DNA from: Azospirillum tabaci
GTDB lineage: Bacteria; Pseudomonadota; Alphaproteobacteria; Azospirillales; Azospirillaceae
Length of the DNA stretch: 64,000 nucleotides
Assembly (NCBI RefSeq): GCF_014596085.1
Contig: NZ_JACCJY010000001.1
Location: forward strand, 1 to 64,000
Direction of reading: 5' to 3'
A model generated the notes under the pieces. It saw only the letters and a program-made list of their open reading frames with translations, was not told the DNA's origin and ran no database searches. The position numbers and the translations under genes were made by a program. Within the stretch, counting starts at the first letter, position 1; the number at the start of each line of letters is the position of its first letter. This document shows positions 1-9,923 of this stretch, piece by piece.

Positions 1-150
1 CCGGACTGGCGCTGGCTGCTGGGGCGGGACGACAGCCCCTGGTACCCCACCGCCCGCCTGTTCCGCCAGACCCGGAGCGGCGACTGGTCCGGCCCGGCCG
101 AAGCGGTGGCGCGCGCCTTGCGGAGGCTGGTGGACCGTCCGGACGAATAA
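1..150 (+). CDS. C-terminal end of a probable TPR-containing glycosyltransferase-like protein (partial)
   Basis: Only the last 49 codons are in the window; the frame is open from base 1 and ends at TAA 148-150. The tail has a DWRWLL...[14 protein letters not shown] pattern followed by a short amphipathic helix. From memory, this resembles the end of the large TPR/glycosyltransferase-9-like proteins common in Azospirillum and relatives, where it follows the nucleotide-sugar binding part. No TPR or catalytic residues are visible here, so the family call is tentative and rests on this tail alone. Confidence 0.5.
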   Translation, partial: PDWRWLLGRDDSPWYPTARLFRQTRSGDWSGPAEAVARALRRLVDRPDE

Positions 151-187
151 GGGCAGCGTCCTTCCGGCCGATCGCGGGTCTTTTCCA

Positions 188-263
188 CCACAGAGGCACG
201 GAGACACAGAGGCGTGAAGGCCGGAACGCGGTCGGCCTTCTCTGCGCCTGCGTGCCTCTGTGG
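188..263. repeat. Imperfect inverted repeat between the first gene and mutM
   Basis: The arms at 188-211 and 240-263 are 24 bases each and complementary except for about four positions (CCACAGAGGCACG... against ...CGTGCCTCTGTGG). They could form a long hairpin acting as terminator or repetitive extragenic element. A related inverted repeat with the core CACGAAGGCACG lies at 15825-15869. There is no T-run, so rho-independent termination is not assured. Confidence 0.6.
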
Positions 264-356
264 TTCCCGCTCTTCGCCGTGGGCGCCCGCCTTCCAGCGG
301 GCATTCACCGGTGCCCCTTGCGTCAACCGGCGCTTCCCACCATCCTCCTTGCCATC

Positions 357-1199
357 ATGCCCGAACTTCCTGAAGTCGAAACCGTCTGCCGTGGTCTTGC
401 CCCGCATCTGGAGGGGCGGACGCTGGTCCAAGTGCTCCAGCGCCGCGCCAACCTGCGCGTTCCCTTTCCGGCCGGCTTCTGCGAGCGGCTGACCGGGCGC
501 CGCGTCGAGTCGGTGCGCCGCCGTGCCAAATACATCCTGGTCCATCTGGACGACGGGACGGTGCTGATTGCCCATCTCGGCATGTCGGGCCGCATGATCA
601 TTGCGCCGGAACGACCCGCCGCCTGGGGCGCCCACGACCATGTCGTTCTGGAGACCGACGCCGGGACGGTGGTGACCTTCAACGACGCCCGCCGCTTCGG
701 CCTGATGGACCTCGCCATGGCGGAGACTCTCGCCGAGCACCCGCTGCTGCGCGCGCTCGGGCCGGAGCCGCTGGGCAACGCATTCTCCGGACCGGTGCTG
801 GCCGCCCGGCTGGCCGGGCGGATGACCAGCATCAAGGCCGCCCTCCTGGACCAGAGCGTGGTCGCCGGCCTCGGCAACATCTACGTGTCGGAGGCGCTGT
901 TCCTCGCCCGCCTCAGCCCCACGCGCATCGCCGCCACGGTGACCGGCGCCAAGGCGGAGCGGCTGGCCACGGCGATCCGCGCGGTGCTGGAGCGGGCCAT
1001 CGCCGCGGGAGGGTCGTCCTTGCGCGACTATCGGCAGGCGTCGGGGGAGCTCGGCTATTTCCAGCACCAATTCTCGGTCTACGACCGCGAGGGCGCGCCC
1101 TGTCCGGGCTGCAGCTGCGACGTGGCGAAGACCGGGGGCATCCGCCGGATCGTCCAGTCGGGCCGTTCGACTTTCTATTGTCCGCAACGCCAGCGTTGA
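357..1199 (+). CDS. mutM: Formamidopyrimidine-DNA glycosylase (Fpg/MutM)
   Basis: Base-excision repair enzyme that removes 8-oxoguanine and formamidopyrimidines and cleaves the abasic site. The product is 280 aa. I chose ATG 357 because it yields the invariant MPELPEVET start, in which Pro2 becomes the catalytic N-terminal amine; the open frame extends upstream to 252 but would bury it. The RRAKY lysine, the helix-two-turn-helix segment [15 protein letters not shown] and the C-terminal zinc-ribbon region (SGRSTFYC) are visible. The zinc ribbon is unusual: Cys249, Cys252 and Cys275 are present, but the expected fourth cysteine is Arg278 (codon CGC at 1188-1190). The spacing between cysteine pairs is also longer (22 instead of the usual 16 residues). 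A secreted unknown and an enoyl-CoA hydratase follow on the same strand. Confidence 0.95.
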   Translation: MPELPEVETVCRGLAPHLEGRTLVQVLQRRANLRVPFPAGFCERLTGRRVESVRRRAKYILVHLDDGTVLIAHLGMSGRMIIAPERPAAWGAHDHVVLETDAGTVVTFNDARRFGLMDLAMAETLAEHPLLRALGPEPLGNAFSGPVLAARLAGRMTSIKAALLDQSVVAGLGNIYVSEALFLARLSPTRIAATVTGAKAERLATAIRAVLERAIAAGGSSLRDYRQASGELGYFQHQFSVYDREGAPCPGCSCDVAKTGGIRRIVQSGRSTFYCPQRQR

Positions 1200-1213
1200 T
1201 ATAGGTGGAGGGT

Positions 1214-1675
1214 ATGACGGCTTCTTCGGCCACCGCCAGGGCGGCGCTCGCCGCCCTCCTCCTCGCCGGCCCCGCCCTCGCGGGTCTGGCCGGGGTTCCA
1301 TTGCCCGCAGCGTCCTCCGCCTGGGCGGCCCCCGCTTGGGCAGCCGACTCCGCCCGCTACGTCGAAGGGATGGGGGACGTGCCGGTCATGCCGGGCCTCG
1401 CCCCCGCCGAGGAGGCGCCGCTGGTCTTCGACAAGCCCGCCGGGCGCATCGCGCAGTCCGTCATGGCGGGTGCCGTGGACCGAAGCGCGATCCTGTCCTT
1501 TTACAACCAGACCATGCCGCAGCTCGGCTGGAGCCGCGCCCCGCAACGGGCGGGCGGTGGCGCCAGTTTCCTGCGGGAGGGTGAGGAGTTGCGCCTGGAA
1601 TTCGTCGAGCCGGCCCGCGCCGCCGCCCCGAAGGCGGCGGCCACGGTCGTCCGCTTCTCGCTGATTCCGCGCTGA
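1214..1675 (+). CDS. Secreted protein of unknown function
   Basis: About 153 aa with a long Ala/Leu-rich N-terminal segment (residues about 10-45) that looks like a signal peptide, although its cleavage point is unclear because two Ala-rich stretches follow one another. The mature part has a VPVMPGL stretch and a compact alpha/beta-looking region ending in VRFSLIPR. The start is uncertain: GTG 1205 or ATG 1214; a GGAGGG stretch lies directly before 1214, closer than ideal. It starts 15 bases after mutM and is likely co-transcribed with it. I do not recognise a functional family; similar small periplasmic proteins occur beside mutM in other Rhodospirillales, as far as I recall. No function is assigned. 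Confidence 0.75.
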   Translation: MTASSATARAALAALLLAGPALAGLAGVPLPAASSAWAAPAWAADSARYVEGMGDVPVMPGLAPAEEAPLVFDKPAGRIAQSVMAGAVDRSAILSFYNQTMPQLGWSRAPQRAGGGASFLREGEELRLEFVEPARAAAPKAAATVVRFSLIPR

Positions 1676-1755
1676 TCCCTCCAAAAGAGACCAAAAGCAA
1701 ACCAGAACGCCCCCCGCCCGGAGCGAGGGGGCAAACCACGGGAGCCAGCTGCATC

Positions 1756-2532
1756 ATGCCGTACGAAACCATTCTCGTCGAGATCCGCGGACCGGTCGGG
1801 CTCGTCACGCTGAACCGGCCCAAGGCGCTGAACGCGCTGTCCGACCTGCTGGTGACCGAGCTGGGCCAGGCGCTGGACGCGCTGGAGGCCGACGACTCCG
1901 TCGGCGCCATCGTGGTCACGGGTTCGGAGAAGGCCTTCGCCGCCGGCGCCGACATCAAGGAGATGCAGAACTTCTCCTACATGGACGTCTACAAGGCCAA
2001 CTTCATCACCGCCAAGTGGGAGCGGCTGGCCAAGTGCCGCAAGCCGACCATCGCCGCGGTCGCCGGCTACGCGCTGGGCGGCGGCTGCGAGCTGGCGATG
2101 ATGGCCGACTTCATCCTGGCCGCCGACACCGCCAAGTTCGGCCAGCCGGAGATCACCATCGGCACCATCCCCGGCGCCGGCGGCACGCAGCGCCTGACCC
2201 GCTTCGTCGGCAAGTCCAAGGCCATGGAGATGTGCCTGACCGGCCGCCTGATGGACGCCGCCGAGGCCGAGCGCGCCGGCCTCGTCAGCCGCGTCGTGCC
2301 GGCGGTGGATCTGGTGGACGAGGCGGTGCGGGTCGCCGAGAAGATCGCCAAGCTCTCGCGCCCGGTCGTCATGATGGCCAAGGACGCCGTCAACGCCGCC
2401 TACGAGACGACCATGTCCGAGGGCATCCGGGTCGAGCGCCGAATCTTCCACTCCACTTTCGCCACCGAAGACCAGAAGGAAGGCATGGCCGCCTTCGCCG
2501 AAAAGCGTCAGCCGGATTGGAAGCATCGCTGA
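1756..2532 (+). CDS. Enoyl-CoA hydratase (crotonase family)
   Basis: Hydrates trans-2-enoyl-CoA to 3-hydroxyacyl-CoA in fatty-acid or branched-chain amino-acid oxidation, in the cytoplasm. It is 258 aa, the usual length. The oxyanion-hole region AAGADIKEM (about residues 64-72) and both catalytic glutamates are present: in [11 protein letters not shown] and in [16 protein letters not shown]. This pattern closely matches the mitochondrial ECHS1 type, so true hydratase activity rather than an isomerase or hydrolase variant is likely. The exact chain-length preference and pathway cannot be read from sequence. It stands between the mutM pair and rpsT, followed by a GC-rich hairpin. Confidence 0.93.
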   Translation: MPYETILVEIRGPVGLVTLNRPKALNALSDLLVTELGQALDALEADDSVGAIVVTGSEKAFAAGADIKEMQNFSYMDVYKANFITAKWERLAKCRKPTIAAVAGYALGGGCELAMMADFILAADTAKFGQPEITIGTIPGAGGTQRLTRFVGKSKAMEMCLTGRLMDAAEAERAGLVSRVVPAVDLVDEAVRVAEKIAKLSRPVVMMAKDAVNAAYETTMSEGIRVERRIFHSTFATEDQKEGMAAFAEKRQPDWKHR

Positions 2533-2543
2533 CATCCCCCGAC

Positions 2544-2570
2544 TCCTCCCCCGTATCTAGCGGGGGAGGA
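2544..2570 (+). terminator. GC-rich hairpin after the enoyl-CoA hydratase gene
   Basis: TCCTCCCCC at 2544 pairs with GGGGGAGGA ending at 2570, with a short loop. No T-run follows, so it may be a factor-dependent terminator or a single unit of the GC-rich repeat family seen at 6513, 29774, 59235 and 61380. Confidence 0.5.
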
Positions 2571-2631
2571 CCAGAAATCCGTCAAGATCTCGTAATCTTT
2601 CCTTTGCCGAGAAACAGTGTTGGACGGTGCC

Positions 2632-2660
2632 TTGACTCCCATTCGGCTGGAGCGTATAAG
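2632..2660 (+). promoter_or_regulatory. Sigma70-type promoter of rpsT
   Basis: TTGACT at 2632-2637 and TATAAG at 2655-2660 are separated by exactly 17 bases, about 45 bases ahead of the rpsT start. This is one of the two best consensus promoters in the window, as expected for a ribosomal protein gene. Confidence 0.8.
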
Positions 2661-2705
2661 GCCCCCTCGCACTGGGACAGGCGTGTCGTCCGGAGTAGGG
2701 TTTTC

Positions 2706-2966
2706 ATGGCCAATCATAAGTCTGCTGAAAAGCGCATTCGTCAAACCGCGCGTCGTACGGAGATCAACCGTAACCGCGTCAGCCGTATCCGCACCTTCGT
2801 GAAGAAGGTCGAGACGGCGATCTCGTCCGGCAACAAGGCTGAAGCCGCTGAGGCTTTCAAGGCCGCGCAGCCGGAACTGATGCGTGGAGCCTCCAAGGGC
2901 GTTCTGCACAAGAACACCGTGTCGCGCAAGCTGTCGCGCCTGTCGGCCCGCATCAAGGCTCTCTGA
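2706..2966 (+). CDS. rpsT: 30S ribosomal protein S20
   Basis: Small primary rRNA-binding protein of the 30S subunit, 86 aa. The sequence [13 protein letters not shown] at the start and [20 protein letters not shown] near the end are diagnostic, and the basic helical composition fits. The start at ATG 2706 gives the standard MANHKSA N-terminus. It has its own consensus promoter just upstream and an intrinsic terminator just downstream, so it is a monocistronic unit. The rpsT-dnaA adjacency is common in alphaproteobacteria such as Caulobacter. Confidence 0.98.
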   Translation: MANHKSAEKRIRQTARRTEINRNRVSRIRTFVKKVETAISSGNKAEAAEAFKAAQPELMRGASKGVLHKNTVSRKLSRLSARIKAL

Positions 2967-2982
2967 GTTTACTCGGCGTTAT

Positions 2983-3015
2983 AAAGCCGCGCACCAGGTC
3001 TGGGCGCGGCTTTTT
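2983..3015 (+). terminator. Rho-independent terminator of rpsT
   Basis: AAAGCCGCGC (2983-2992) pairs perfectly with GCGCGGCTTT (3004-3013), followed by T residues. It lies 17 bases after the rpsT stop. Confidence 0.9.
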
Positions 3016-3585
3016 GCGTTTTTGATAAGTACAGTCTCCGTTCTTTCCGAGTCCTCCGGCAGAACTCCGGCGGGGCAGGGGATCGCGGCTGTTGGACGGC
3101 GATTCGCCTCCGGCGGTTCTGGTCTTTCGTAAGGGCAGGGGCGGGTTTCGGAGATGCTGCGTGATTTTTGCCGCAGTCCGGACCGTTCGCTTTCTGTCCT
3201 ATTGCCACGGCGAGGGCGGCTGATTAGACTTTCCATCCGTTGGGAATGGCGCACCGATGTTGTCTTTGATGTCACGCGCCATTCGCTGAGGGACGGAGAC
3301 GTTCAAAGCCGCGGGCAAGGTTGCGGGACGCTCAAGAAGCTCGACTCGACCCGTTGCTCCTGGAGCGATGCTTTTCTTAAAACTCGACGTGGCAAAGGCG
3401 GAGTCCAGCTTCGCCGAAGGGATAGTGCTGCCGTCCAGTTGGGAGGCATCCACCGTTGGAGTCTTCAGGAGAGGAACGTTTTGAAGGCGCGGGCCCTAAG
3501 TTAAGGGGTCTGGGTTCGGTCGGGCGGGACGGTGCCCCCTGCGGCGCGGGGCCGTCCGGGGGGAAAGGAGCGGGGTAGGGGAAGC
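3016..3585. other. Long non-coding dnaA leader region
   Basis: About 570 bases with visibly lower GC than the surrounding genes. I see no convincing gene; short open frames occur on both strands (for example 3199-3453 minus) but have no ribosome site or recognisable domain. By eye I find no TTATCCACA-type DnaA boxes and no AT-rich unwinding stretch, so this does not look like the replication origin, which in many alphaproteobacteria lies away from dnaA. It probably carries the dnaA promoter and a long 5' untranslated region. Confidence 0.5.
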
Positions 3586-5130
3586 ATGTCGGTCGGCGCG
3601 TCGTTGGATCAGCAGTGGGCCCGCATCCGGGGCCGCCTCAAGGACGAGGTGGGCGAGATCGCCTACCGCAGCTGGCTGCAGCCGCTTTCCTTCGCCGGCA
3701 TCCGCGGCGGGGAGGTGCGCATCGTCGTGCCCACCCGCTTCATGCGCGACTGGGTGCTGACCCACTACGCCGACCGCATCCGCAACCTGTGGGCCGGCGA
3801 GAATCCGGACGTCCTGTCCATCGACGTCGTGGTCGCTTCGGCCAACGCCCCATCCATGCTGACGTCGGACGAGGACGCGGGCGAGCCATCGCGCGACTCC
3901 GATCCGGTCGACGGCGCCGTCGGCGGCGGTCCGGCCCCCTCGGCGCCCGCCCCGCGGGCCGCGGCGCTCAGCCAATCCGCTTCCTATGGGGCCGCCTCCT
4001 ACGGCGCCACCTCCTACATCGGCTCCTCCTATTCGGCGGGACCGCCCTCCTTCGCGTCGGACGAGTCGCCAACGGCGGTCGCCTCGGTGCTGGAGGACCG
4101 GACGGACATCTCCGCGCCGCTGGACCCCCGCTTCACCTTCGAGAATTTCGTGGTGGGCAAGCCGAACGAGCTGGCCCACGCCGCCGCCCGGCGCGTCGCC
4201 GACGCCACCTCGGTCACCTTCAACCCGCTGTTCCTCTACGGCGGGGTCGGGCTTGGCAAGACGCACCTGATGCACGCCATCGCCTGGCAGATCCGGCGGA
4301 ACGATCCGAACCGCAAGGTGATCTACCTGTCGGCGGAAAAGTTCATGTACCAGTTCATCCGGGCGCTGCGCTTCAAGGACACCATGGCCTTCAAGCAGCA
4401 GTTCCGCTCGGTGGACGTGCTGATGATCGACGACGTGCAGTTCATCAGCGGCAAGGACAGCACCCAGGAAGAGTTCTTCCACACCTTCAACGCGCTGGTG
4501 GACCAGAACCGTCAGGTCATCATCTCCGCCGACAAGAGCCCGTCCGATCTGGAAGGCATGGAGGAGCGGCTGCGCTCCCGCCTCGGCTGGGGCCTCGTCG
4601 CGGACATCCACCCGACCACCTACGAGCTGCGGCTGGGCATCCTCCAGGCCAAGGCGGACGCGCTGAACGCGGCCATCCCGCTGAAGGTGCTGGAGTTCCT
4701 CGCCCACAAGATCACGTCCAACGTGCGCGAGCTGGAAGGGGCGCTGAACCGCATCGTCGCGCACGCCGAGCTGGTCGGCCGGGCCATCTCGCTGGAATCG
4801 ACGCAGGAGGTGCTGCACGATCTGCTGCGCGCCAACGACCGCCGCGTCACCATCGACGAGATCCAGAAGCGGGTGGCGGAGCATTTCAACATCCGCGTCG
4901 CTGACATGCATTCGGCCCGCCGCGCCCGCGCCGTGGCCCGCCCGCGGCAGGTCGCCATGTACCTCGCCAAGCAGCTCACCGCCCGCTCCCTGCCGGAGAT
5001 CGGGCGCAAGTTCGGCGGGCGCGACCACACCACCGTGATGCACGCGGTGAAGAAGGTGGAGGAGCTGCGCACCACCGACCCCGCCTTCGCCGAGGACGTT
5101 GAGCTTCTCCGCCGCATGCTGGAAAGCTGA
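3586..5130 (+). CDS. dnaA: Chromosomal replication initiator protein DnaA
   Basis: AAA+ initiator that binds DnaA boxes and melts the origin. The product is 514 aa. Domain I (about 1-85, protein-protein contacts) is followed by an extended linker (about 86-185), the AAA+ domain with Walker [10 protein letters not shown] near residue 219 and Walker [10 protein letters not shown] near 278, and C-terminal domain IV with the DnaA signature [15 protein letters not shown] 3586 was chosen for its purine-rich upstream sequence and the normal domain I start; the frame is open further upstream. The linker is unusually rich in Ser-Tyr-Gly repeats ([13 protein letters not shown] around residues 130-150). 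The next gene is in the same direction after 193 bases. Confidence 0.97.
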   Translation: MSVGASLDQQWARIRGRLKDEVGEIAYRSWLQPLSFAGIRGGEVRIVVPTRFMRDWVLTHYADRIRNLWAGENPDVLSIDVVVASANAPSMLTSDEDAGEPSRDSDPVDGAVGGGPAPSAPAPRAAALSQSASYGAASYGATSYIGSSYSAGPPSFASDESPTAVASVLEDRTDISAPLDPRFTFENFVVGKPNELAHAAARRVADATSVTFNPLFLYGGVGLGKTHLMHAIAWQIRRNDPNRKVIYLSAEKFMYQFIRALRFKDTMAFKQQFRSVDVLMIDDVQFISGKDSTQEEFFHTFNALVDQNRQVIISADKSPSDLEGMEERLRSRLGWGLVADIHPTTYELRLGILQAKADALNAAIPLKVLEFLAHKITSNVRELEGALNRIVAHAELVGRAISLESTQEVLHDLLRANDRRVTIDEIQKRVAEHFNIRVADMHSARRARAVARPRQVAMYLAKQLTARSLPEIGRKFGGRDHTTVMHAVKKVEELRTTDPAFAEDVELLRRMLES

Positions 5131-5248
5131 GCGGGCCGTTACAGGTCGATGAAGTTTGCGCCCACTCCCGCTTGAGCCATGGACGGCGCCCGGATATCGC
5201 GGCACAGTTGCCGCTGCGGCGGAGTCCGGCTGAACCGGCCCCGCGGCC

Positions 5249-5272
5249 GGCCCAGCGATCGGCCCAGCGATC
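5249..5272. repeat. Tandem 12-base duplication
   Basis: GGCCCAGCGATC occurs twice in direct succession (5249-5260 and 5261-5272) in the spacer between dnaA and the binding-protein gene. It may be a neutral slippage product; no role is evident. Confidence 0.6.
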
Positions 5273-5323
5273 GGCATGGCCGGCACGATTTCGGGCCAAT
5301 AAGAAAAGGGGAGAGTAGGTGCC

Positions 5324-6508
5324 ATGACCAAGGTTCCGGAAACCACCAGCCTGGAACAGCGCTCCAGCGCCGAGACGCAGCGCGCCGCCAAGGGCTTCAC
5401 CCGCCGCCTGCTGCTCCAGGGGACCGCCGCTGCCGCGGGCGTCGCCGCGGTCGGCCCCTTCGTCCTGCGCGAGGGCCGCGCCGCGTCGGGCAGCGTCAAG
5501 ATCTTCTCCTGGGCCGGCTACATCAGCCCGGAGATGCTGGCCGACTTCGAGAAGAAGACCGGCATCAAGGCCAGCCTGACCGAATACGGCACCAACGACG
5601 AGCTGCTGAACCAGCTCAAGGCCACCGGCGGCGCCGGCTTCGACATCATCCACCCCACGGTGGACCGCGTGCCGAACTATGTGGAGTTCGAGCTGGTCCA
5701 GCCGCTGGACGAGTCGAAGGTCACGTGGGACGGCTGCCTGAAGTCGGCGGTCGAGGGCTCCGCCGCCATGGGCGGCGTGGTCGGCGGCAAGCGCTTCTTC
5801 GCCCCCGCGGACTGGGGGACCGAGGCCATCGCCTACGATCAGGCCAAGGCGCCGCTGACCTACGGCACCGCCAGCTACGGTGACCTGTGGAAGCCGGAGC
5901 ACGCCGGCAAGGTGACGGTGCGCGGCCATTCCGGCCTGATCGGCATCGGTCTGTGGCTGGAAGGGCAGGGCAAGCTGCCCCACCCGATCCGCGAGCAGTT
6001 CAAGGACGAGGCGAAGGCGCGCGCCAACTTCGACGCGATCCTTCAGGTCGCCTCCGCCAACAAGAAGGCCATCGGCCAGTTCTGGTCGAACGAGAACGAG
6101 GCCCAGGGCGCCTTCCGCACCAACGGCTGCGTCATCGGCCAGACTTGGGATTCGTCCGCGGTCGCCCTGCGCAAGGAGGGTCTGCCGATCCGCTTCCTGG
6201 CGCCGAAGGAAGGGGCGCTGGCCTGGATGGAGGGCTTCGCGATTCCGGCCAAGGCGGCGAACCTGGAGCAGGCCTACGCCTGGATCAACTGGTTCTACAC
6301 GCCGCAGGCGGGCGCCCTTTACACCAATCACTCCGGCATCTCCAGCACGGCGGTCGGGGCGGAGGCGCATCTGTCCGACCTGAACAAGCAATTCTTCGCC
6401 GACGCCTATCCGGGCGACGCGCTGCAGAAGCTGTGGTGGTGGCCGATCCAGGAGGCTTGGTACGTCTCCATCCGCAACGAGTACCAGGACCGCTTCCTGG
6501 CGGCGTGA
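5324..6508 (+). CDS. Polyamine-type ABC transporter substrate-binding protein (PotD/PotF-like)
   Basis: Periplasmic receptor that delivers spermidine, putrescine or a related cation to the ABC permease. It is 394 aa. The N-terminus carries a twin-arginine type export signal (FTRRLLLQGTAAAAGVAAVG, about residues 25-45). The mature protein begins SGSVKIFSWAGYISPEML, the characteristic start of the spermidine/putrescine-binding family (SBP type 1). It is followed by its ATPase at 6660; the cognate permeases are at 10491 and 11406, beyond a reverse-strand copper cluster. Substrate identity is inferred from family only. Confidence 0.88.
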   Translation: MTKVPETTSLEQRSSAETQRAAKGFTRRLLLQGTAAAAGVAAVGPFVLREGRAASGSVKIFSWAGYISPEMLADFEKKTGIKASLTEYGTNDELLNQLKATGGAGFDIIHPTVDRVPNYVEFELVQPLDESKVTWDGCLKSAVEGSAAMGGVVGGKRFFAPADWGTEAIAYDQAKAPLTYGTASYGDLWKPEHAGKVTVRGHSGLIGIGLWLEGQGKLPHPIREQFKDEAKARANFDAILQVASANKKAIGQFWSNENEAQGAFRTNGCVIGQTWDSSAVALRKEGLPIRFLAPKEGALAWMEGFAIPAKAANLEQAYAWINWFYTPQAGALYTNHSGISSTAVGAEAHLSDLNKQFFADAYPGDALQKLWWWPIQEAWYVSIRNEYQDRFLAA

Positions 6509-6512
6509 GTGC

Positions 6513-6634
6513 GGCCCTCTCCCGTTCCGGGAGAGGGTGACGCCGAAGGCGTCGGGTGAGGGTAAAGCCGAGAATCAGCGCCACGATCCTCGTCGGTACC
6601 CCCACCCCGACCCTCCCCCGGGACGGGGGAGGGA
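6513..6634. repeat. GC-rich palindromic intergenic repeat (two hairpins)
   Basis: CCCTCTCCCG (6515-6524) pairs with CGGGAGAGGG (6528-6537), and CCCTCCCCCG (6611-6620) pairs with CGGGGGAGGG (6624-6633), joined by a GTGAGGG-containing spacer. The same modules recur at 29774-29893, 59235-59320 and 61380-61500, so this is a dispersed family. It lies between binding-protein and ATPase genes and could form a processing or attenuation site. Confidence 0.8.
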
Positions 6635-6659
6635 GTTTGGAACTTCCAATCAGGTGCCT

Positions 6660-7721
<1,062 letters not shown>

Positions 7722-7727
7722 CCGGGT

Positions 7728-9347
7728 TCAGCGCCCGACCGGCACCGCCGCGCGGAAGGGCACCTTCTCGAAGTCGCTGACCAGCGCGTCGAGCCGCACC
7801 GCCCAGGACCCGGCCACCGGCAGGGCCACCCCGTCCGCCGCGTAGACACCGGGTGCCACCTTCGGCAGGGGGCGGGTGATGCCCTCGATCCCGGCGGCGG
7901 GCAGGGCCAGTTCCGCCGACACCTCCAGCGCGTCGAGCGGCGCGCCGCCCGGACCCGTCAGGCGCATCTCGATGCGGTTCGGCCCCGGCGTGGCCGGAGT
8001 CACGGTGACGATGGCCGTGCGCCCGCGGGCCACGACCGCGGTGCTGAAGCCCGCCGGCTTCTCGGCGAAGACCAGCGGGGCCTGGGTGCGCGGCGGCGGT
8101 GTGGTGCCCAGCCCGGCGGTGAACAGCACGACCAGCGCGGCCACCACCATCTCCGTGTGGACGCTGGCGCGCAGCCGGTCCGCCGCCTGTCCGCCCATGA
8201 CCTCCAGCCGCGGCGTCAGCCGCCACCGGTTGAAGGCGGCCAGCGCCAGCAGGGCCAGCGCGCAGACGATCTTGCCGGTCCAGATCTGGCCGTAGGCGGT
8301 GGTCAGGATGACGCTCGGGTCGCCGAGCTGCAGCGCGCTCAGCCCCGCCCCGGCGAGCAGCAGGACGGCCACCGCCGGAACCGCCCAGCCCGAGAAGCGG
8401 CGGACCAGCCGCAGCGACTCCGCCGCCGGCTCCGTCCGCAGCAGCACGGCCAACGGCCAGAAGCTGCCGATCCAGAAGGCCACCGCCAGACCGTGCAATG
8501 CCACCAGCGGCACGCTGAGCCAGCGCGGCTCCGCCGTCGCGGCGTGGCCGGTGGTGGCGAGGGCCAGCGCCGCCCCGACCGCCCCGATGACCAGCAGGAC
8601 GCGGCCCGCCGCCCCGCGGTCTTCCAGCGCCAGTCCCAGCGCGGCGGCGATCAGGCTGAGCAGGGCCAGGAGGACGCTCGGCCCCGCCGTGCTGGTCAGC
8701 CCGGCGATCCAGGGCGGGGCGCCGGCCAGGGCGGACAGCGGCGTTCCTTCCAGGACCGCCCCGGCCAGCCCGGCGTTCAGCACCGCCACCAGGGCGGCGA
8801 CGCCGACGCCCAGGCACAGGCCGGGGCGCAGGCGGCGGTTCAGCGGACTCCACCGCCCCGCCACCAGCACCAGGAACAGCCCACCCCCCACCGCGGCGAG
8901 CAGGCTTCCGTAATGAAGCGCCCGCAGCGCCGCGGCGGCCAGCAGCGTGGCCGGCGGGGTCGCGCCGCCCAGCTCCGCCGGTCGTTCCGGTTCCGCACCG
9001 ATCCCGAACAGGAGCGATCCGGCGACCGGATGGCCGTCCGCCGAACTGACGCGGTAGCTGAGGACGTGGGTCCCCACCGCCAGCCCGCCGGGCAGCGCGA
9101 CGCGCAGCGCCCCGTCCCCGGCGGCGGACGCGGCGGGCAGGGGATGCTCCACCCCGCCGGGGCCGATCAGCTTCACCGACACCGGCCGCACCGGCTCGTT
9201 GAAGCGCAGCACGGCCTCGGCGGGCGGGCCGTCGAGCCGCGCCCCGTCCTCCGGGGCGCTCTCGACCAGCACGGCATGCGCCAGGGCCGGCGCGGACAGG
9301 GACAGCAGCATCAGGGCGGCGACCCACCCCACGACCAGCCGGCGCAT
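7728..9347 (-). CDS. CopC-CopD fusion, copper transport/resistance protein
   Basis: A 539 aa fusion of a periplasmic copper-binding CopC domain to a CopD membrane domain. After a signal peptide (about 1-23) the mature protein begins with the copper-ligand histidine (AHAVLVESAPEDGARL) and has a second motif, SSADGHPVAG, near residue 100, typical of CopC. From about 150 to 420 there are about eight hydrophobic segments (CopD), and the last 110 residues form a soluble beta-type domain (YobA-like fusions show a similar layout). It is the last gene of a minus-strand unit with the YcnI and DUF2946 genes. It is likely involved in copper uptake or delivery; direction of transport is not certain. Confidence 0.88.
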   Translation of the reverse strand: MRRLVVGWVAALMLLSLSAPALAHAVLVESAPEDGARLDGPPAEAVLRFNEPVRPVSVKLIGPGGVEHPLPAASAAGDGALRVALPGGLAVGTHVLSYRVSSADGHPVAGSLLFGIGAEPERPAELGGATPPATLLAAAALRALHYGSLLAAVGGGLFLVLVAGRWSPLNRRLRPGLCLGVGVAALVAVLNAGLAGAVLEGTPLSALAGAPPWIAGLTSTAGPSVLLALLSLIAAALGLALEDRGAAGRVLLVIGAVGAALALATTGHAATAEPRWLSVPLVALHGLAVAFWIGSFWPLAVLLRTEPAAESLRLVRRFSGWAVPAVAVLLLAGAGLSALQLGDPSVILTTAYGQIWTGKIVCALALLALAAFNRWRLTPRLEVMGGQAADRLRASVHTEMVVAALVVLFTAGLGTTPPPRTQAPLVFAEKPAGFSTAVVARGRTAIVTVTPATPGPNRIEMRLTGPGGAPLDALEVSAELALPAAGIEGITRPLPKVAPGVYAADGVALPVAGSWAVRLDALVSDFEKVPFRAAVPVGR

Positions 9348-9357
9348 GCGTTTCCCC

Positions 9358-9885
9358 TTACGGCTTGGCGGTCAGGGTGACGCCGGGGGCCGGCTCCTTG
9401 ACGTCGTGGTCGGTCTTGCCCGGCTCCGGGATCTCGATCCAGCGGTGCACGCCCGTCTCGCACTCCTGCACCACGGGGAAATAGACCACGGTGCCGGGGG
9501 CGGCGTCGGGCAGGCGGGCGCGGAAGACGAACTCGTCGTAATGGGCGTCGGGCAGGGAACCGCCGGTCCAGGCGATCTCGGTGACGCCCTTGCTCAGCGA
9601 CTCGCCGTAATAGTCGTAGGCCTTGGCGTACTGGCCCTCCTTGGTCGTCAGGGTCCAGCCGGGCTTGGGCATCGGCTTCACCGCGATGACCCCCTCCGGG
9701 ATCTGCACGCGCAGGGCGACGGTGGGGGAATTGCCGCAGCCATGGCCGACGCGCAGCACGCCCTTGTAGGTGCTGGCGGCGGGGGCCTGCTTGGTCTCCA
9801 GCGTGGTGTGGGCGAGGGCGGCGGACAGGGGCAGGCAAGCGAGGACGGTGGCGGCCAGCAGGGCGCCGCGGGTGTTGCGGATCAT
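9358..9885 (-). CDS. YcnI/DUF1775 family periplasmic copper-associated protein
   Basis: 175 aa with a Sec signal peptide (about 1-26). The mature part starts at or near AHTTLETKQAP, placing a histidine at the N-terminus as in YcnI proteins, where this residue with a tryptophan and acidic residue binds Cu(II). The GCGNSPTVALRVQIPEGVIAV stretch and the aromatic PGWTL motif are typical of DUF1775. It sits 10 bases upstream of the CopC-CopD fusion on the same strand, a pairing known from many genomes. A role in periplasmic copper handling is a family-level inference. Confidence 0.87.
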   Translation of the reverse strand: MIRNTRGALLAATVLACLPLSAALAHTTLETKQAPAASTYKGVLRVGHGCGNSPTVALRVQIPEGVIAVKPMPKPGWTLTTKEGQYAKAYDYYGESLSKGVTEIAWTGGSLPDAHYDEFVFRARLPDAAPGTVVYFPVVQECETGVHRWIEIPEPGKTDHDVKEPAPGVTLTAKP

Positions 9886-9923
9886 GGAAACTCTCCGGTG
9901 TGGGTCTGTCTGAGGGTGTCGGT

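Noticed and set aside
3154..3504. Open frames on both strands in the dnaA leader (116 aa plus, 84 aa minus)
   Set aside because: No ribosome site, no recognisable domain and no neighbour in the same direction; the minus frame looks protein-like in composition but that alone is weak.
3016..3585. Possible replication origin beside dnaA
   Set aside because: No TTATCCACA-type box, no AT-rich unwinding element and no repeats found by eye; in many alphaproteobacteria the origin is elsewhere.
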